A stretch of DNA of 64,000 bases from Lepidostoma basale. Lineage: Eukaryota; Arthropoda; Insecta; Trichoptera; Lepidostomatidae. Positions within the stretch are counted from its first letter, which is position 1. Every line of letters begins with the position of its first letter. The stretch is from NCBI GenBank assembly GCA_022606425.2, contig JAHDVF020001018.1, positions 682,001 to 746,000 on the forward strand, in the 5' to 3' direction. Position numbers and translations under genes: made by a program. This document shows, piece by piece, positions 30,525 through 41,867 of this stretch. Under the pieces are notes generated by a model, which did no database searches, was not told where the DNA came from, and worked only from the letters and a program-made list of their open reading frames with translations.

Positions 30525-30737
30525 ACTACCCAACCATCACGCCGTATTCCGTAGGGTTAGGCAGAAATAATGGACTGACACACTTTTCTTTCCTGACATA
30601 CATTCTTTCGATTCCTTAACATTCATACATCGTGTCGTGCAAGCACGTCGATTTCTCCGACTCTTTACGTGGACGATACTTAATATTTGATTGATTTGAT
30701 CGTGTCACGTTTTCCTCAGTTTTCCTCTATTCATAAA
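30525..30737 (-). mobile_element. RTE-A LINE 3' fragment
   Basis: Minus order is kept: caaccatcacgccgtattcc at the 3' end, then the equivalents of CMNVKESK, SEKSTCLHDTMYEC and KTxHDQINQ. Frames broken. Ends abruptly in AT-rich DNA. Confidence 0.65.
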
Positions 30738-30875
30738 TAACTAATAAGGAATCGGAGAATCGTGTTTTAACGTGTAATTATTTTGTGTATTTTTTAAATG
30801 TGCAAAATAATTACAATTTAATATAAAAGTATAGTGTAATTACACATAGTAATTAGGAAAAATAAAATATTTTAC

Positions 30876-31079
30876 TTATTGTTTCTTGAACAATGCTGTA
30901 AAACTCCATTTTAAATAATTAATACGAATGCAAACGTCAGTTTTCTAGAAGTATTATTATATTTTATGGGAATGACATGTTTCGCCCTTCTAAGGCATCA
31001 TTAAATGTCTGGCAAAACATGTCATTCCCATAAATATAATAAAACTTCTAGAAAACTGACGTTTTCATTCGTATTAATT
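30876..31079. mobile_element. P1 palindromic element with near-perfect duplication
   Basis: Arms ttctagaagtattattat and ataataaaacttctagaaaa, each flanked by gaatg(c/a)aaacgtcag. Centre gacatgtttcgcccttctaa ... ggcaaaacatgtc. Flanks aaaatattttac (30864-30875) and aaaatatattac (31080-31091) match at 11 of 12. The loop is shortened, so the core hairpin is incomplete. Confidence 0.75.
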
Positions 31080-31091
31080 AAAATATATTAC

Positions 31092-32059
31092 ATTTTGTAC
31101 AGAACTGAATATGCTGCGTTTCAGTCGTGAACTATTATTACACGTAACGTGTTGAATTGGGTGAGCTTTCAGAAGAGGCGTTACTTCCACAGCCCCGCCA
31201 CGGCTCGGGTGAAAGGTTCCCCAATCATATTATCTTCAAATGTTTGAAGTTCTAAACTTTTCCACCTGCCCGAACATCGGGGGATGGCCGTCTGTTTCGT
31301 ACCGATGGTTCGACTACAAACACATCATTTCATGCGCCCATCCCCGAAGAAAACAATTCATATTCTAACTGAAAAAAATAATAATGGTAATCTCAACTGG
31401 TAATCGAAATAGAGCAAACCATTTCTGCGCTGAGATTTCAATTAAGTATTTTCACTGTACACAGCACAATTTTTTAACAAACCTTCGTAGCGTTCTTCCC
31501 TTTGTTGTAATAATATAGCAAAATATTTTCATTACAATTCTCCATTTTCAAACGCTAACAACTTTCTATTCACTGCACTTATTTCGATGTTTATACACTC
31601 AAAGTTTCGTTCAAAGTGTCACCTTTCCAACGAGCGTTTAGTGGTGTCGCTACGATCTATGTTTCCTGGGTTCATTTGCAATTGAAAACGTCTCGAACTT
31701 TTCCCAGAATAATTAATTTCCATTTTTAAGTTTTTTGTATAAAACACGACGACCTTTGTGACAGAGTAGTAAGAGCTAATACTGCCACACCTAAGGTCGT
31801 CCCATGTTCGATTATCTGCGATGGCAGTGATAAAAACAATGTAATAAACAATAGACAAACAATGCATTGGTGTCGTATTTGACAAATGATTGTATCTCAA
31901 TTTTATTATAATACAATATAAAATATTCAAAAAATATATTTTAAATTAATCCGCAAAACGTGTAGGTACTTTAATACATATTGTAAAATCAAATAACTAT
32001 CTTTAAAAAAAAGTTTGTTTGGACAGTTACTTATTTTTTTAAGTTTGGCACTTGTTTTT
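31092..32059. other. No feature recognised; GC-richer patch at 31160-31350
   Basis: The patch (agccccgccacggctcgggt) has a base composition unlike its surroundings. A minus frame of 103 codons (31619-31930) has no recognisable domain. Confidence 0.35.
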
Positions 32060-32470
32060 TTTTTTACAACACTTTATTTTTTTTTTAATAAATATAATTA
32101 TACTCTGTATTACAACATTTTTTATTTCTACTGAACTCAGACATGTTTCGGTTACAAGTAACCTTTATTAATGTATACAATTATCACATATAACGTATAT
32201 AATGTTAAAATTGTATACATTGATAAAGGTTACTTGTAACCGAAACATGTCTGAGTTCAGTAGTAATAAGAAGTGTTGTAATACAAAGTATAATTATATT
32301 TATTCAAATATGAATCCACAACACAAAGTAAATGCGAACATAGAAAAACTATATTTAACTTTTCAGACATGTTTCGGTTATGATATAACCTTTTAAAATT
32401 TTATCGTATCTGAAACATGTCTGTGAAAAGTGTAATAAAGTGTTGTAAAAATATATGTCATACTAACAAT
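32060..32470. mobile_element. P3 palindromic element
   Basis: Two inverted copies of the core: minus at 32140-32175 and plus at 32217-32252. Plus core: ACA, TTGATAA, A, GGTTAC-TT-GTAACC, GAAA, CATG, TC, TGAG. A second, more decayed pair lies at 32363-32425. Ends carry cactttatt and aataaagtgttgtaaaa. Non-coding. Confidence 0.75.
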
Positions 32471-32614
32471 AAGTGCAGTTATATTTATTCAAATATGAAT
32501 CCACAACACAGAGTGAAGGCGAATATAGATGAAATTGTATTTTATATTACTCGTTTCTTAATCTCTCGTATAGTATAAGGTATCATAAATACCAATATAT
32601 TATAACAACAACAA

Positions 32615-33255
32615 CAACAAACCATCACGCAGCAAACGCACAACAGCAAACACCCGTAGGGGTAGGCAGACAGGATGGACCGCCACACAACTCTATCCTG
32701 GCACACCTGTCTAACTTCCTCCACATTCTTAAAGCGAGTCATACACGCACGTCGATTCTTCCGACTGACCAACCGACATGACCAACCTTTAAATTTTAAT
32801 TAATTTGGCCATGCCATGTTTTCCTCGGTCTGCCTCGACTCCGTACTCCATTTACATCATTAACGTATACTTTCTTAACCATTCTTTCTCTATCCATGTG
32901 CTCCATATGTCCGAACCAACGCAGCCAATTTTCATTATTTTGTTCATAATATCTTCTTCCGCACTACATTCATTTCTTATATCAGCATTCGAGATTCGGT
33001 CGTACATCGTTCTACTTCACATACGTCTTAGGGATCTCATCTCTACCGCATTTATTCTGCTTTCATCTTTCTTTTGGCAGTTCCATGCTTCGCGTATACT
33101 TTCTTAACTATTCTTTCTCCATCCATGCGCTCCATATGTCCGAACCAACACAGCGATCCTTTTATAATTTTGTTTATAATATCTTCTTCCGCACTACATT
33201 CCTTTCTTATATCAGCATTTGAGATTCTGTCGTATATCGTTTTACCATACATACG
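32615..33255 (-). mobile_element. RTE-A LINE, 5'-truncated, with a duplicated segment
   Basis: 3' end near 32617 (caaaccatcacgcag). Minus frame at 32542-32772 has KNRRACMTRFKNVEEVRQVC. The segment for ADIRKEC and MNKI, WFGHMERMDGERIVKKVYA is present twice: about 32870-33020 and 33091-33250 (frame 33052-33252). The join is at tgcttcgc/gtatactttc (33090). Either a local duplication or a second copy inserted in tandem. Confidence 0.7.
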
Positions 33256-33914
33256 TTTAAATTATATTTTATACAAACATATATATACTGGCTAGAAAAT
33301 AGTAAATGCATCGTTATCATCTCATTTAGGATTCGGCCTTTTTTTTCCTATTCCAACCATTTTACGACTTGCGTGTTGAATGGGCATATGACTACAAGTT
33401 CCCGAATGCATCGCATGTCTCCTCATAGTATAGATTGAAATTAATTATAAGTTCGGTAGATTGCCAAAACCGAGGTCATTTATTATATAATATAAACAGC
33501 GGTTGGTAAATCACTCACAGTCAAAGTTTAGCCATTTATCACTGAGAATTTCAATTTATCTCTACAGAGCTGAAACCATACTCACCTCTCGAGGATCTCA
33601 CCTTCCTACGACGGGATCACTTCTCGTGTTCCTGTTATTAATTAATTCAAACTTTACACATTTTCATTACCGATCTACGGATAGTGAAGCCGTGAAACTA
33701 ACGTACTGCTAATTACTGCCGTAATACGTGGAGGCTTACCCCATTCTCGCTAATTAATTTTATCGGACAGAAGCAATAAACATACCAACCAATCGCATCG
33801 TATAATACACAAAATACACCTTTCGTAACATACAATATTTAATTACGCTAGTTTCAAATTGTTAAGTCTCTGATTTTTTTTAAAGCATAATAAATATTTC
33901 GTCTTTGATACGAA
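33256..33914. other. No feature recognised
   Basis: Base composition is mixed. A 69-codon plus frame (33503-33712) has no domain. Confidence 0.35.
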
Positions 33915-34280
33915 ACTCACCAGCTCTTTAGCATCGTGAGAGCTAGTCGCCTTGTATGGATTGGTTACGTATGCTGAACTGGAGAACAAAGCAATTAAGA
34001 TCTCGTACATTTCAACTTGGACTTGGATCTGTGATTTGTTGGAGTGAGACTCGGAAGTCTGTTACTCCTTCCCATTGACGAGTTATGTGGTTTGTGGGTG
34101 TGGTTTTTGGGTTTGTGTGTGGTGTAGTGTGTGTGACTTTATGGGGTTGAGTTTAAGTACATTTCAAGAAGACGCTTAAAATGACCTCTGAAGACTTAGA
34201 CAGAGCCGGGAACGGGACTGATAGAAGCCAATGCGCAGGGTCTAGAAACATAGAAACACATCATCAAGAAGATTAAAACT
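33915..34280 (+). mobile_element. Possible RTE-type LINE 3' fragment
   Basis: Broken frames resemble SIVRASRLVWIGYVC (compare RLRWxGHV) and later KMTSEDLDRAGNGTDRSQCA, like an RTE C-terminus. GT-rich tract gtgtgtggtgtagtgtgtgtg lies at about 34114. Assignment is tentative. Confidence 0.35.
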
Positions 34281-34299
34281 CTTCACGACTTGTACGACC

Positions 34300-34620
34300 A
34301 TGTGAAGTAAGTTAGAACTAGGATATTAAAAAGAACTTTAATGACGTGCAACAACAGAGGCCCTTCGAAGTTCTCCTGTATTGAAAGCGATTCGTCTCTT
34401 AAATGAGGTTGCAGAAGAGATAGACCTCTTTGGATGCAATTATGGCGAATTCGTAAATACCCTTATGATAAAGGCAGCAAGCAAATAACTGGCTTTTCCT
34501 ATTCATAAGGTTCTTTGTATATTTCCTTTGATATTCTTTTTTTTCAACCTTTACATCGATTTGGCTTGCGCTGTAATGATGTAAGGAGTTTTTTCAACAA
34601 AATAATAATAATAATAATAT
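34300..34620 (+). mobile_element. LINE 3' end shared with SINE1 tail
   Basis: Reads as a decayed LINE C-terminus (LNEVAEEIDLFGCNYGEFVN) followed by a 3' module at 34550-34605 (tttacatcgatttggct, atgatgtaaggag, tcaac) and an (AAT)n tail. The module matches the SINE1 3' end at 5805-5857. Confidence 0.55.
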
Positions 34621-34904
34621 CGAAATTGAAATAATAACTTTTTTACCAAGTTTATTATATCATCCAATAGGTTACGCGTTACACAATAGGAAAATCAGTA
34701 ACCGTACGTCGATGTCATAATATAATATGTAATTATGGGAGCAGTCATTTTTATTGAGTTCCCACTGAATGAAGCCATCCAACTACATACTCACACATGC
34801 GGTTAATCCGTTTATGTGTCGATACTTGCATACATAGTATGTTATATGTTATACATATAGCATTGGAACCCTGCATATACGTACAATTGTATACTTCTAT
34901 TGAC

Positions 34905-35378
34905 TTTACTCAAATATACAAGTGGAGTTCTGGTCCCATCCCTAATTTATGGAAGCGAAACATGGAACTGGCAGAAGAAGGATGAAAGTAGAATAAATGC
35001 GGTAGAGATGAGGTCCCTAAGACGTATGTGTGGTAGAACGATATACGACAGAATCTCAAATGCTGATATAAGAAAGGAATGTAGAGCGGAAGAAGGTATT
35101 ATGAACAAAATTATGAAAAGTTCGCTGCGAATGGTTAAAAAAGTATACGTTAATGATGTAAATGGAGTACGGAGTCGAGGGAGACCGAGAAAAACATGCT
35201 ATGACCAAATTAATCAAATTTTAAAGGTTCGTCATGTTAGAAGTCGGAGGAATCGACGTGCGAGTATGACTCGTTGTATGAATGTGGAGGAATCTAGAGA
35301 GGTTTATCAGGCTAGAGTAGTGTGGCGGTCCATTCTCTCTGCCTACCCCTACGGGGAAACGGCGTGATGGTTTGTTTG
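34905..35378 (+). mobile_element. RTE-A LINE, 5'-truncated, open frame
   Basis: Frame 34900-35367 encodes VPSLIYGSETWNWQKKDESR, INAVEMRSLRRMCGRTIYDR and then, after an in-frame deletion at SSLRMVKKVYV (the RWFGHMERMDEE block is missing), RGRPRKTCYDQINQILK and ILSAYPYGETA, stop. Tail gatggtttgtttgttt differs from the GTTA tail of other copies. Confidence 0.8.
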
Positions 35379-36206
35379 TTTAGAGTAATAATTTCACGTT
35401 ATTCTAGAAAAAAAAATTTCAATATATTTTTTTAATTAGACAATTTTCAATCACATGGAACGATTATTAGCCTAATAACCCACCGTAGACTACCAGTGAG
35501 ATTCTCCGATCTTTGTCCAATATGTTTTTGGTCATTGATGTGTTTTCCAAAGGACAAGTTAATTGGTTCACTTTGTCAAAATTCCATATCAGCGTAATTT
35601 TGGGTTCTTCTGAAAAATTAAACGCATTTCCTGGAAACGTGTTGATCGGTCGGTCGCCTTATTTTTTTGTCACCAACGTAATAGGTAACAATCAATTTAC
35701 AAATCGCTATTTTTGAAATGGAAACATTAAAATGAGTGGTGCACGTTACTCGCGCTTAGTATTTTCTGACAGTTTTAACTTGTGTTTTTGGATGTGCTTA
35801 TGCAAATACTTTTATTTACTAAAAATGATTGTTACTAAAAACGATTATTACTAAAAATGATTGCGACTGTATTGAAAGACGGAGGGCTCGAAAAAAGGCA
35901 ATCAAGAAATACGCAGAAGCTATGATTCCAATTTTAAGATTATGGTAATATATGCTGGAGAAACAACCAACAACTGCGTGGGTACCAGATAATTTGTTCG
36001 TGGAAAATAGTGTTAAAAATTGGCGTTTACAAGAATATGACACAGTTAACACATATTCCTTCATAAATTTATTTCGGGAACATAAAAAAGGGCGAGATAA
36101 CTGATTGTTAAGAAAGTATTAAGCAATGGGAATCAAGTTAAGGAGGAGAATAGGATTACAATCAGGATCACGCCAATCAGACCAATTTGTTATACGCCTT
36201 GTTAAC
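35379..36206. other. No feature recognised
   Basis: A minus 81-codon and a plus 67-codon frame show no domain. aaaatgattgttactaaaaa at about 35821 has short internal repeats. Confidence 0.35.
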
Positions 36207-36207
36207 T

Positions 36208-36448
36208 AAATAGTCCATTGTTTTGGCCGAAACATTATGATACTTTAACTTGATAAACTGTTAAATTTAAAAAACTTTGTTTTATGTATCACAATTGTAT
36301 TTTTATTTGACGCGACAGCTGTTTCGTCAACCTATGTTGACATTGTAACACCTGATGATCTCAACATAGGTTGACGAAACAGCTGTCGCTTAAAATAAAA
36401 AGACAATTGTGATACATAAAACGAAGTTTTTTAATTTAACATTTTACT
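36208..36448. mobile_element. P2 palindromic element with 9-bp duplication
   Basis: Flanks ttgttaact at 36199-36207 and 36449-36457. Plus core at 36348-36389: CTGATGA, T, (C)TCAAC-ATAG-GTTGA(C), GAAA, CAGCTG, TC. The minus arm (gcgacagctgtttcgtcaac) faces it. Terminal sequence ccattgttttggccgaaaca on the left. Confidence 0.8.
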
Positions 36449-36709
36449 TTGTTAACTTTAAAAAAATTAATCATCATATTTTTCTTCGTGTTCGGCAACC
36501 AATCACAATGAAGGGCTGATTTATAACTCTTGGCATTGTGGTTAAAAGTTCGGTTGATTTTTTTTATTATTTTTTCCATGGGTACCGGACATTATGAATA
36601 ATAACACCACACCTTCTTTGCCTACAAAAACAAGAATGTGCGGAATAGTTGTAATCCTTCATTAGCGTAAACTCCAATATATGCCTACCACAAATAATTT
36701 GGTTTTAAT

Positions 36710-36815
36710 AGAAGAATGTTGAGGGAATTAGAAAAGTATGTCTGGAAATAAAAGTGTGGCGGTCTATTCTATTTGCCTACTTCTTCGAAGAGAAGGCGTG
36801 TTTGTTAATTTTTAG
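36710..36815 (+). mobile_element. RTE-A LINE 3' scrap
   Basis: agaatgttgagggaattag is the NVEE segment; tctattctatttgcctactt the SILSAY segment; end ggcgtgtttgttaatttt. Very short. Confidence 0.6.
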
Positions 36816-36989
36816 TTATTTAATTGTGAAATTTTTTACTACAAGAAAAATTGACAAACATCCAAAACATATAATTTTTTGAAGTGAATAAAATGTTGTA
36901 AAAACCCCAACACGCACATTAATATTTATTAAAATATACAAAAGAATCAAATGATTTAACTGAAATCTCTTGATTGAAATATATTTTAA

Positions 36990-37316
36990 ATAATAATTAA
37001 ATAAAACGATGATCTTTATAACTACTTCCACATTTGTCTTTATATCGAAATAAAGAACATAAAGAACATCGTTTAAATTAATACGAATGAAAACGTCAGT
37101 TTTCTAGAAGTTTTATTATATTTTATGGGAATGACATGTTTCGCCCTTCTAAGACATCTGATAATGCCTTAGAAGGGCGAAACATGTCATTCCCATAAAA
37201 TATAATAAAACTTCTAGAAAACTGACGTTTTCATTCGTATTAATTATTTAATATGGAGTTTTACATCATCGTTCAAGAAACAATAAATAACATCGTTTTA
37301 TTTAATTATTATATAC
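36990..37316 (-). mobile_element. P5 element interrupted by P1
   Basis: The stretch ataactacttccacatttg and tctttatatcg resembles the P5 tail on the minus strand; aacatcgttttatttaatta resumes at 37289 after P1. The P5 core itself is not recognisable here. Confidence 0.5.
37075..37288. mobile_element. P1 element, nearly perfect palindrome, 10-bp duplication
   Basis: Duplication aacatcgttt at 37065-37074 and 37289-37298. Left arm from attaatacgaatgaaaacgt (37078) and right arm to acgttttcattcgtattaat (37243) are almost exact reverse complements over about 75 bp. Plus core at 37153-37188: GACAT, CTGATAA, T, helix GCCTT-AGA-AGGGC (one G-U), GAAA, CATG, TC. Outer GACAT and ATGTC are complementary. 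The least decayed P1 copy here. Confidence 0.85.
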
Positions 37317-37326
37317 GTTAATATAT

Positions 37327-38455
37327 ACGTTAATAGAGAAAAGTTGTGGGAAATATTGTCTGAATATGGAATAAGTACAAAACTGATCACGGCAATTAAG
37401 TCGCTATACACAGAAAGCACTGCTAGTGTCAGAGTAAATGGAGATCTTACAGCCTGGTTTGATATCAATAAAGGTGTCAAACAGGGTTGCGTAATGTCCC
37501 CGTGGTTATTTAATCTGTATATGGACAAATGTATGAAAGAGCTGAAAGGGTTGGATGTAGGTGCCAAATGAGCGGAGTGTCAGTAAGCTGTCTCTTGTAT
37601 GCGGATGACGCTGTCCTTCTTGCAGACAACGAGCATGAACTACAAGTCCTGGTGAATTGTATGTATGAGGTATGCATGCGAAATGATCTGATGATGAATG
37701 TTAATAAGTCCAAGGTAATGATTTTTGAAAAGGAAGAAACCATGACAGTCTGCAACATTAGCGTGAATGGTGAAAATTTGGAGCAAGTAGTTGAGTTCGT
37801 GTATTTAGGTAGTATGTTTACAAGAGATGGGCGAGTGGAGAGGGATATTGAAAGAAGGGTTGGGGCAGGCAACAAAGTGAATGGTGCCCTTAAAGTTGTC
37901 ATCGCAAACAAAAACCTATCCAAAAAAGCTAGAATGGCAGTGCACAATGGTGTTCTTCTACCGACCCTTATGTATGGAAGCGAAGCATGGAACTGGCAAA
38001 AGAAGGATGAAAGTAGAATAAATGCAGTTGAAATGAGATCTCTTAGAAGAATGTGTGGATACTCTGTGTATGATAGAGTGCCAAATGAAAATATAAGAAG
38101 TGAATGCGGTGCGAATGATGGTGTCATGAACAAAATAATGAAAGGATCATTAAGATGGTTTGGACATATTGAAAGAATGAATGAAGAAAGAATGGTAAAA
38201 AAATTATATGTTAATGATGTAAATGGAACCAGAAATAGAGTAAGACCGAGGAAAACGTGGCACGATCAAATAAATCAAATATTGAATGTCGGCCATGTGA
38301 GGAGTCAGAGAAATCGACGCGCGTGCATGACACGATGTATGAATGTTGAGGAAGCGAGAGAAATATGTCAGGAAAGAAAAGTGTGGCAGTCCATTCTTTC
38401 TGCCTACCCCTTCGGGGAGACGGCGTGATGGTTAGTTAGTTAGTTAGTTAGTTAT
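37327..38455 (+). mobile_element. RTE-A LINE, longest copy, with RT domain
   Basis: Frame 1 (37344-37571): LWEILSEYGISTKLITAIKS, then NKGVKQGCVMSPWLFNLYMD. Frame 2 (37529-38428): SVSCLLYADDAVLLADNEHE, VEFVYLGSMFTRD, LMYGSEAWNWQKKDESRINA, MKGSLRWFGHIERMN, then ILSAYPFGETA and stop. GVKQGC and YADD are RT palm motifs of non-LTR retrotransposons; the fingers and the endonuclease domain are missing by 5' truncation. One base appears lost at about 37566 (GAK/MSGVS), joining the frames. The product copies element RNA into a nicked target. Tail (GTTA)n at 38429-38452. RTE clade is inferred from the short tail and post-RT motifs. Confidence 0.85.
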
Positions 38456-38910
38456 ATACAATAGAACACTGGGATTTCACAATTCGAAATATTTTATTTT
38501 TTTAAACTATCTTTTATATCTTCTTTAAAGTTATAATGCTTTGTCAACATGTCATAATTATAATAAAAAAAATCGTATTATGACAGCTTAAAAACGGTGT
38601 TCATACAAATGAAATGAGTGAATTTTTAAATATAGAATCCTGGAAGAATACGTGGTTTCGGATTCCTTTATTCAAAATTAAAATATTTTCGGAAAACCGT
38701 TTATATTGGTTTCATTAGCATCTGTAGAAAAACACATTGGAATTTAAAGTACTTCATGTCGTTGAGCGGTTCATGTTTTGATATTTTCTTGATCAAAGAA
38801 TAAATATTTTTGTATTTTAAATTGACGTAGACTTGGAAACATCTCAGTCGACATTGACATAACGAGGCATAGATATATAATTACTAGAAGAAAGTTTTCT
38901 TGTATTTTGT
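38456..38910. other. No feature recognised
   Basis: AT-rich intron-like sequence. Confidence 0.4.
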
Positions 38911-38918
38911 GTACGGAG

Positions 38919-39772
38919 CAGTGGCGTGCCTAGGGTCAACCAGTAAGGCAAGCCCGTCCGACTTTTTGTGTTATGATATTAATAGAGGGTCACGATAATG
39001 TATTTTTCCGGATTAAAAGAGTTTTATCTTTCTAAATTAATTGATTTTAAATCCCATTTTAGGCGCATATTAAATCTAACAAATACAAAAAATAAATTCT
39101 GCGTCGTGAAACTCATGTTCTTGTATAATATAATAATGTATTTACAAATACAAGAAGAAATATAATAAATAATAAATAAGCTGTAAATAGACAATAATTA
39201 TAAATTTGTTAACACCGAAACACGAATTGTATGACATAATCTTTCTTTTCATAACATTTCTGCACATAACGTAAAAGACAGATAACATTCTGACAATAGA
39301 AATGAAGTTCGTGACACATCGAATAGTAACATACTTCAGAGTGATTTATCACCCGGCTTCAAATCCATAAAAAAATGTAGATATCTTCTGGTATACTCGT
39401 ATATGCACCTAGCTATATGATTACAAGCCAAAAATACATAAGTGCGACAAAGACCCTTTTACATTTTGCAAGCCCAATATGAAGCCCATCGAAAATATGA
39501 AACAAAACATATTGACGCAGGCGATTTCGCGGGCATCTCACCTACGGTACGTATGAGTGGAACAAAACATACTCTTAGGTTATTAGCGGAGTCATTTGTC
39601 AGTTAGGTAGCGGAGTCATTTGCAACACAACGAATTAACTCGCGTTAACTCGCGCGAAAATTCAAAATATTATTTTATCCGTAGACGGCTCAAACGCGCA
39701 AAAAACAGGGTTTTATTAAAGACTTCTCAAGGCAAGCCCGGCTTTTCGGCTTGTATGGAAGTACCGCCACTG
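38919..39772. mobile_element. hAT-like element, 854 bp, perfect 8-bp duplication
   Basis: Duplication gtacggag at 38911-38918 and 39773-39780. Ends CAGTGGCGTGCC on the left and CAGTGGCGGTAC (reverse of right), followed on both sides by ggcaagccc-type sequence. The right end resembles the hAT MITE at 14767-15015. Interior is AT-rich; a 91-codon frame at 39620-39895 runs out of the element and is not a transposase. Non-autonomous. Confidence 0.85.
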
Positions 39773-39780
39773 GTACGGAG

Positions 39781-40389
39781 CTACGCATTAGAAAGAAGCG
39801 TTAGATATAATATAATGTTATTGAGTGAGCGAATCCTTTATGGGCGGATTGAGAGAAGCCGCAAGCATTCCGCCCCCCGAGTGATCCGGCGTTGAAATAG
39901 GTGAAGACTTTGATAAGCGGCCAAAAATGTGGCCATTATTAAGCAAACGGTCCGTTTTACACGTTTCCAAGTTACCTCGCGTCCATCGCGAATGTTTATT
40001 TTAGTGGACATTAAATCACGGAGAATTTATTCCGGTCGTGTTTTGATTCGATTTTTGTGTCATCGGACCGGACCGCTCCCGGGGGAAATAGATGAAACAA
40101 CGCACTCGACAACGATTTTAAAGAAGAATTTTTTTTTGTAAAGCTTTCGTAGTATAATTTATCGCCGGTTATATTTTCGCGGCGTAGTTGCAATGTCTTC
40201 ATTAAAATATTTCGAAGCGAGATTTTAAGAAAAATGTTTAATTTTTTATAACCGATGGTGAGAAATGCCGGTAATTTAAGAACCCACACAAACCGTTATA
40301 TTCTTATAGTAAAAAATACATTTAAAATTAAACAGTTTTTCTGTTTGGAAAAATAAAAATATGCTAAAGGAGAGCAAAATTCGAATATA
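39781..40389. other. Unassigned, less AT-rich stretch at 39780-40130
   Basis: About 350 bp with mixed base composition (cattccgccccccgagtgat, atcggaccggaccgctcccg) and no matched repeat. No frame with splice sites. Could be unique, possibly conserved, intron DNA. Confidence 0.35.
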
Positions 40390-40790
40390 CAACACATGCG
40401 TAATCCTATAATGACATATGGAATAGAAACGAGAGCTGACACCATCAGAACAAAAAGTCTCCTAAGAACCACAGAAATGAAGACTCTCCGATCCGTTGCG
40501 GGAACGACACTCCGAGACAGAATAAGATATTCTGAAATAAGAAAGATCTGCAACGTGGAGGATGTCGTGCGATGGGGAAGACTGAGAAGACGCTACTGGA
40601 GAGATCACGTGGAAAGAGCATGCTCTGAAAGAGTGATAAATATAGCCGCAAATAAAATACTAACAGGAAATAGACCTGCAGGAAGACCACCAAAAAGATG
40701 GCGAGACAGTTGAACATCTGCATTCCAGGAATAGGCTCCGTGAAATAACAGGACACAGTCCTAAATAAATCAGAAGAAGAAGAAGAAGCA
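40390..40790 (+). mobile_element. RTE-B LINE 3' end
   Basis: Frame 40396-40713 encodes MRNPIMTYGIETRADTIRTK, RTTEMKTLRSVAGTTLRDRI, YWRDHVERACSERVINIAAN and AGRPPKRWRDS, stop. Then a 3' region with ataggctccgtgaaataaca and (GAA)n tail to 40788. Post-RT end of an RTE-type LINE, intact over 105 codons. Confidence 0.75.
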
Positions 40791-41553
40791 GTTTTTCTAA
40801 CATTGAAATGTTTTTATTTTATTCAATTTAGGAAGTGCTGTTTGAACGTGACGATTTAGTACAACTTTATTTACATATTTGAGTGCGTTTTACGACATGT
40901 TTTAGGATTAGAGAACTTATTCGTTTTCCCGAGATTAGGCAAATCCTCTTCGAGTCGTCTTCGAATCCATTAGTAAACAAAGCGTTTGATTGGTTTAATG
41001 GGATTAGAGTTTCCCCGAGGACTGTCAGTCAATTTATTATACAAAGCTACATAGTTCACGTCATTTAGTGGAAATCTAATTTCCATTGTAAATAACGGTT
41101 GTATCATGCCAAAGGGCGTTTATTTATTCCCGAGACTTTCAAGTCTGGCTCCTGTATAACATATATTCGGGAGATCAAATACAGCGTTGACGGATCTTTT
41201 TTGTCTGGCAAATTGATCTTTGTAGTTTTTTTTGTTCATTCCTTTTAATATTATTAATTTACCTTAAATATTTATCTTCATTACTGACATTGATCTGTCT
41301 ACAACGAGACCTCTCACGTGTGTGTACTGGCACGAAAGTATTAATACTTAAACATAGTATTCCACCCGGCTAATTACCACGTGCAATCTGCTCGAATTAA
41401 TCGTCTAAATGAATGTTGACAAGAATTTAATGTCTTGGCTCATAGTGTCTCTCTTACGATCTATTAGTGATTTACTACCAAGTATCAAATAATAACGTAT
41501 GTGACGTCTACCGGCGCTACTCCAAATGTTGATTTTATCAAATATTTATCATA
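40791..41553. other. No feature recognised
   Basis: Intron-like. No matched repeat. Confidence 0.4.
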
Positions 41554-41555
41554 TA

Positions 41556-41863
41556 GGGTGTTTTTTTTTAGACTTATCAATACATATTCAAATGAAAAAA
41601 AAAACACACATTAAAATGATCTTAATGTCTATGTGATTGGCTTTATTTAATAGAGAATTTTATGCCAATATTGTTTAAATATGATTTCGGGCATATGAGC
41701 GCCACGGCTAACTCCAATGAAGCGCAATCCTGAAGTCTAATTGTTTGAGCAATTGAGTAAATGGCAAAGCGTTTTGACAACAAATCAACTTTTAACTTTC
41801 AAATTGACAGTCTGTAGAAACAATGTTGCCAGTTTAAAAAACAAACCTCTAAAAAAAACACCC
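41556..41863. mobile_element. MITE with TA target, 308 bp
   Basis: Inverted ends GGGTGTTTTTTTTTAGA (left) and TCTAAAAAAAACACCC (right), TA on each side (41554-41555 and 41864-41865). No ORF. TA target and short size suggest a Tc1/mariner-mobilised MITE. Confidence 0.75.
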
Positions 41864-41867
41864 TATA

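Noticed and set aside
37075..37288. A classic DNA-transposon MITE
   Set aside because: The flanking duplication is 10 bp and other copies have 11 to 12 bp, which does not fit TA, TTAA or 8-bp families. It is listed as an element of other origin.
37529..38428. A host reverse-transcriptase-like gene
   Set aside because: It is a 5'-truncated LINE copy with a frameshift and a (GTTA)n tail, not a host gene.
38429..38452. Insect telomere repeat
   Set aside because: The unit is GTTA (4 bp), not TTAGG, and it always sits at the 3' end of an RTE-A copy.
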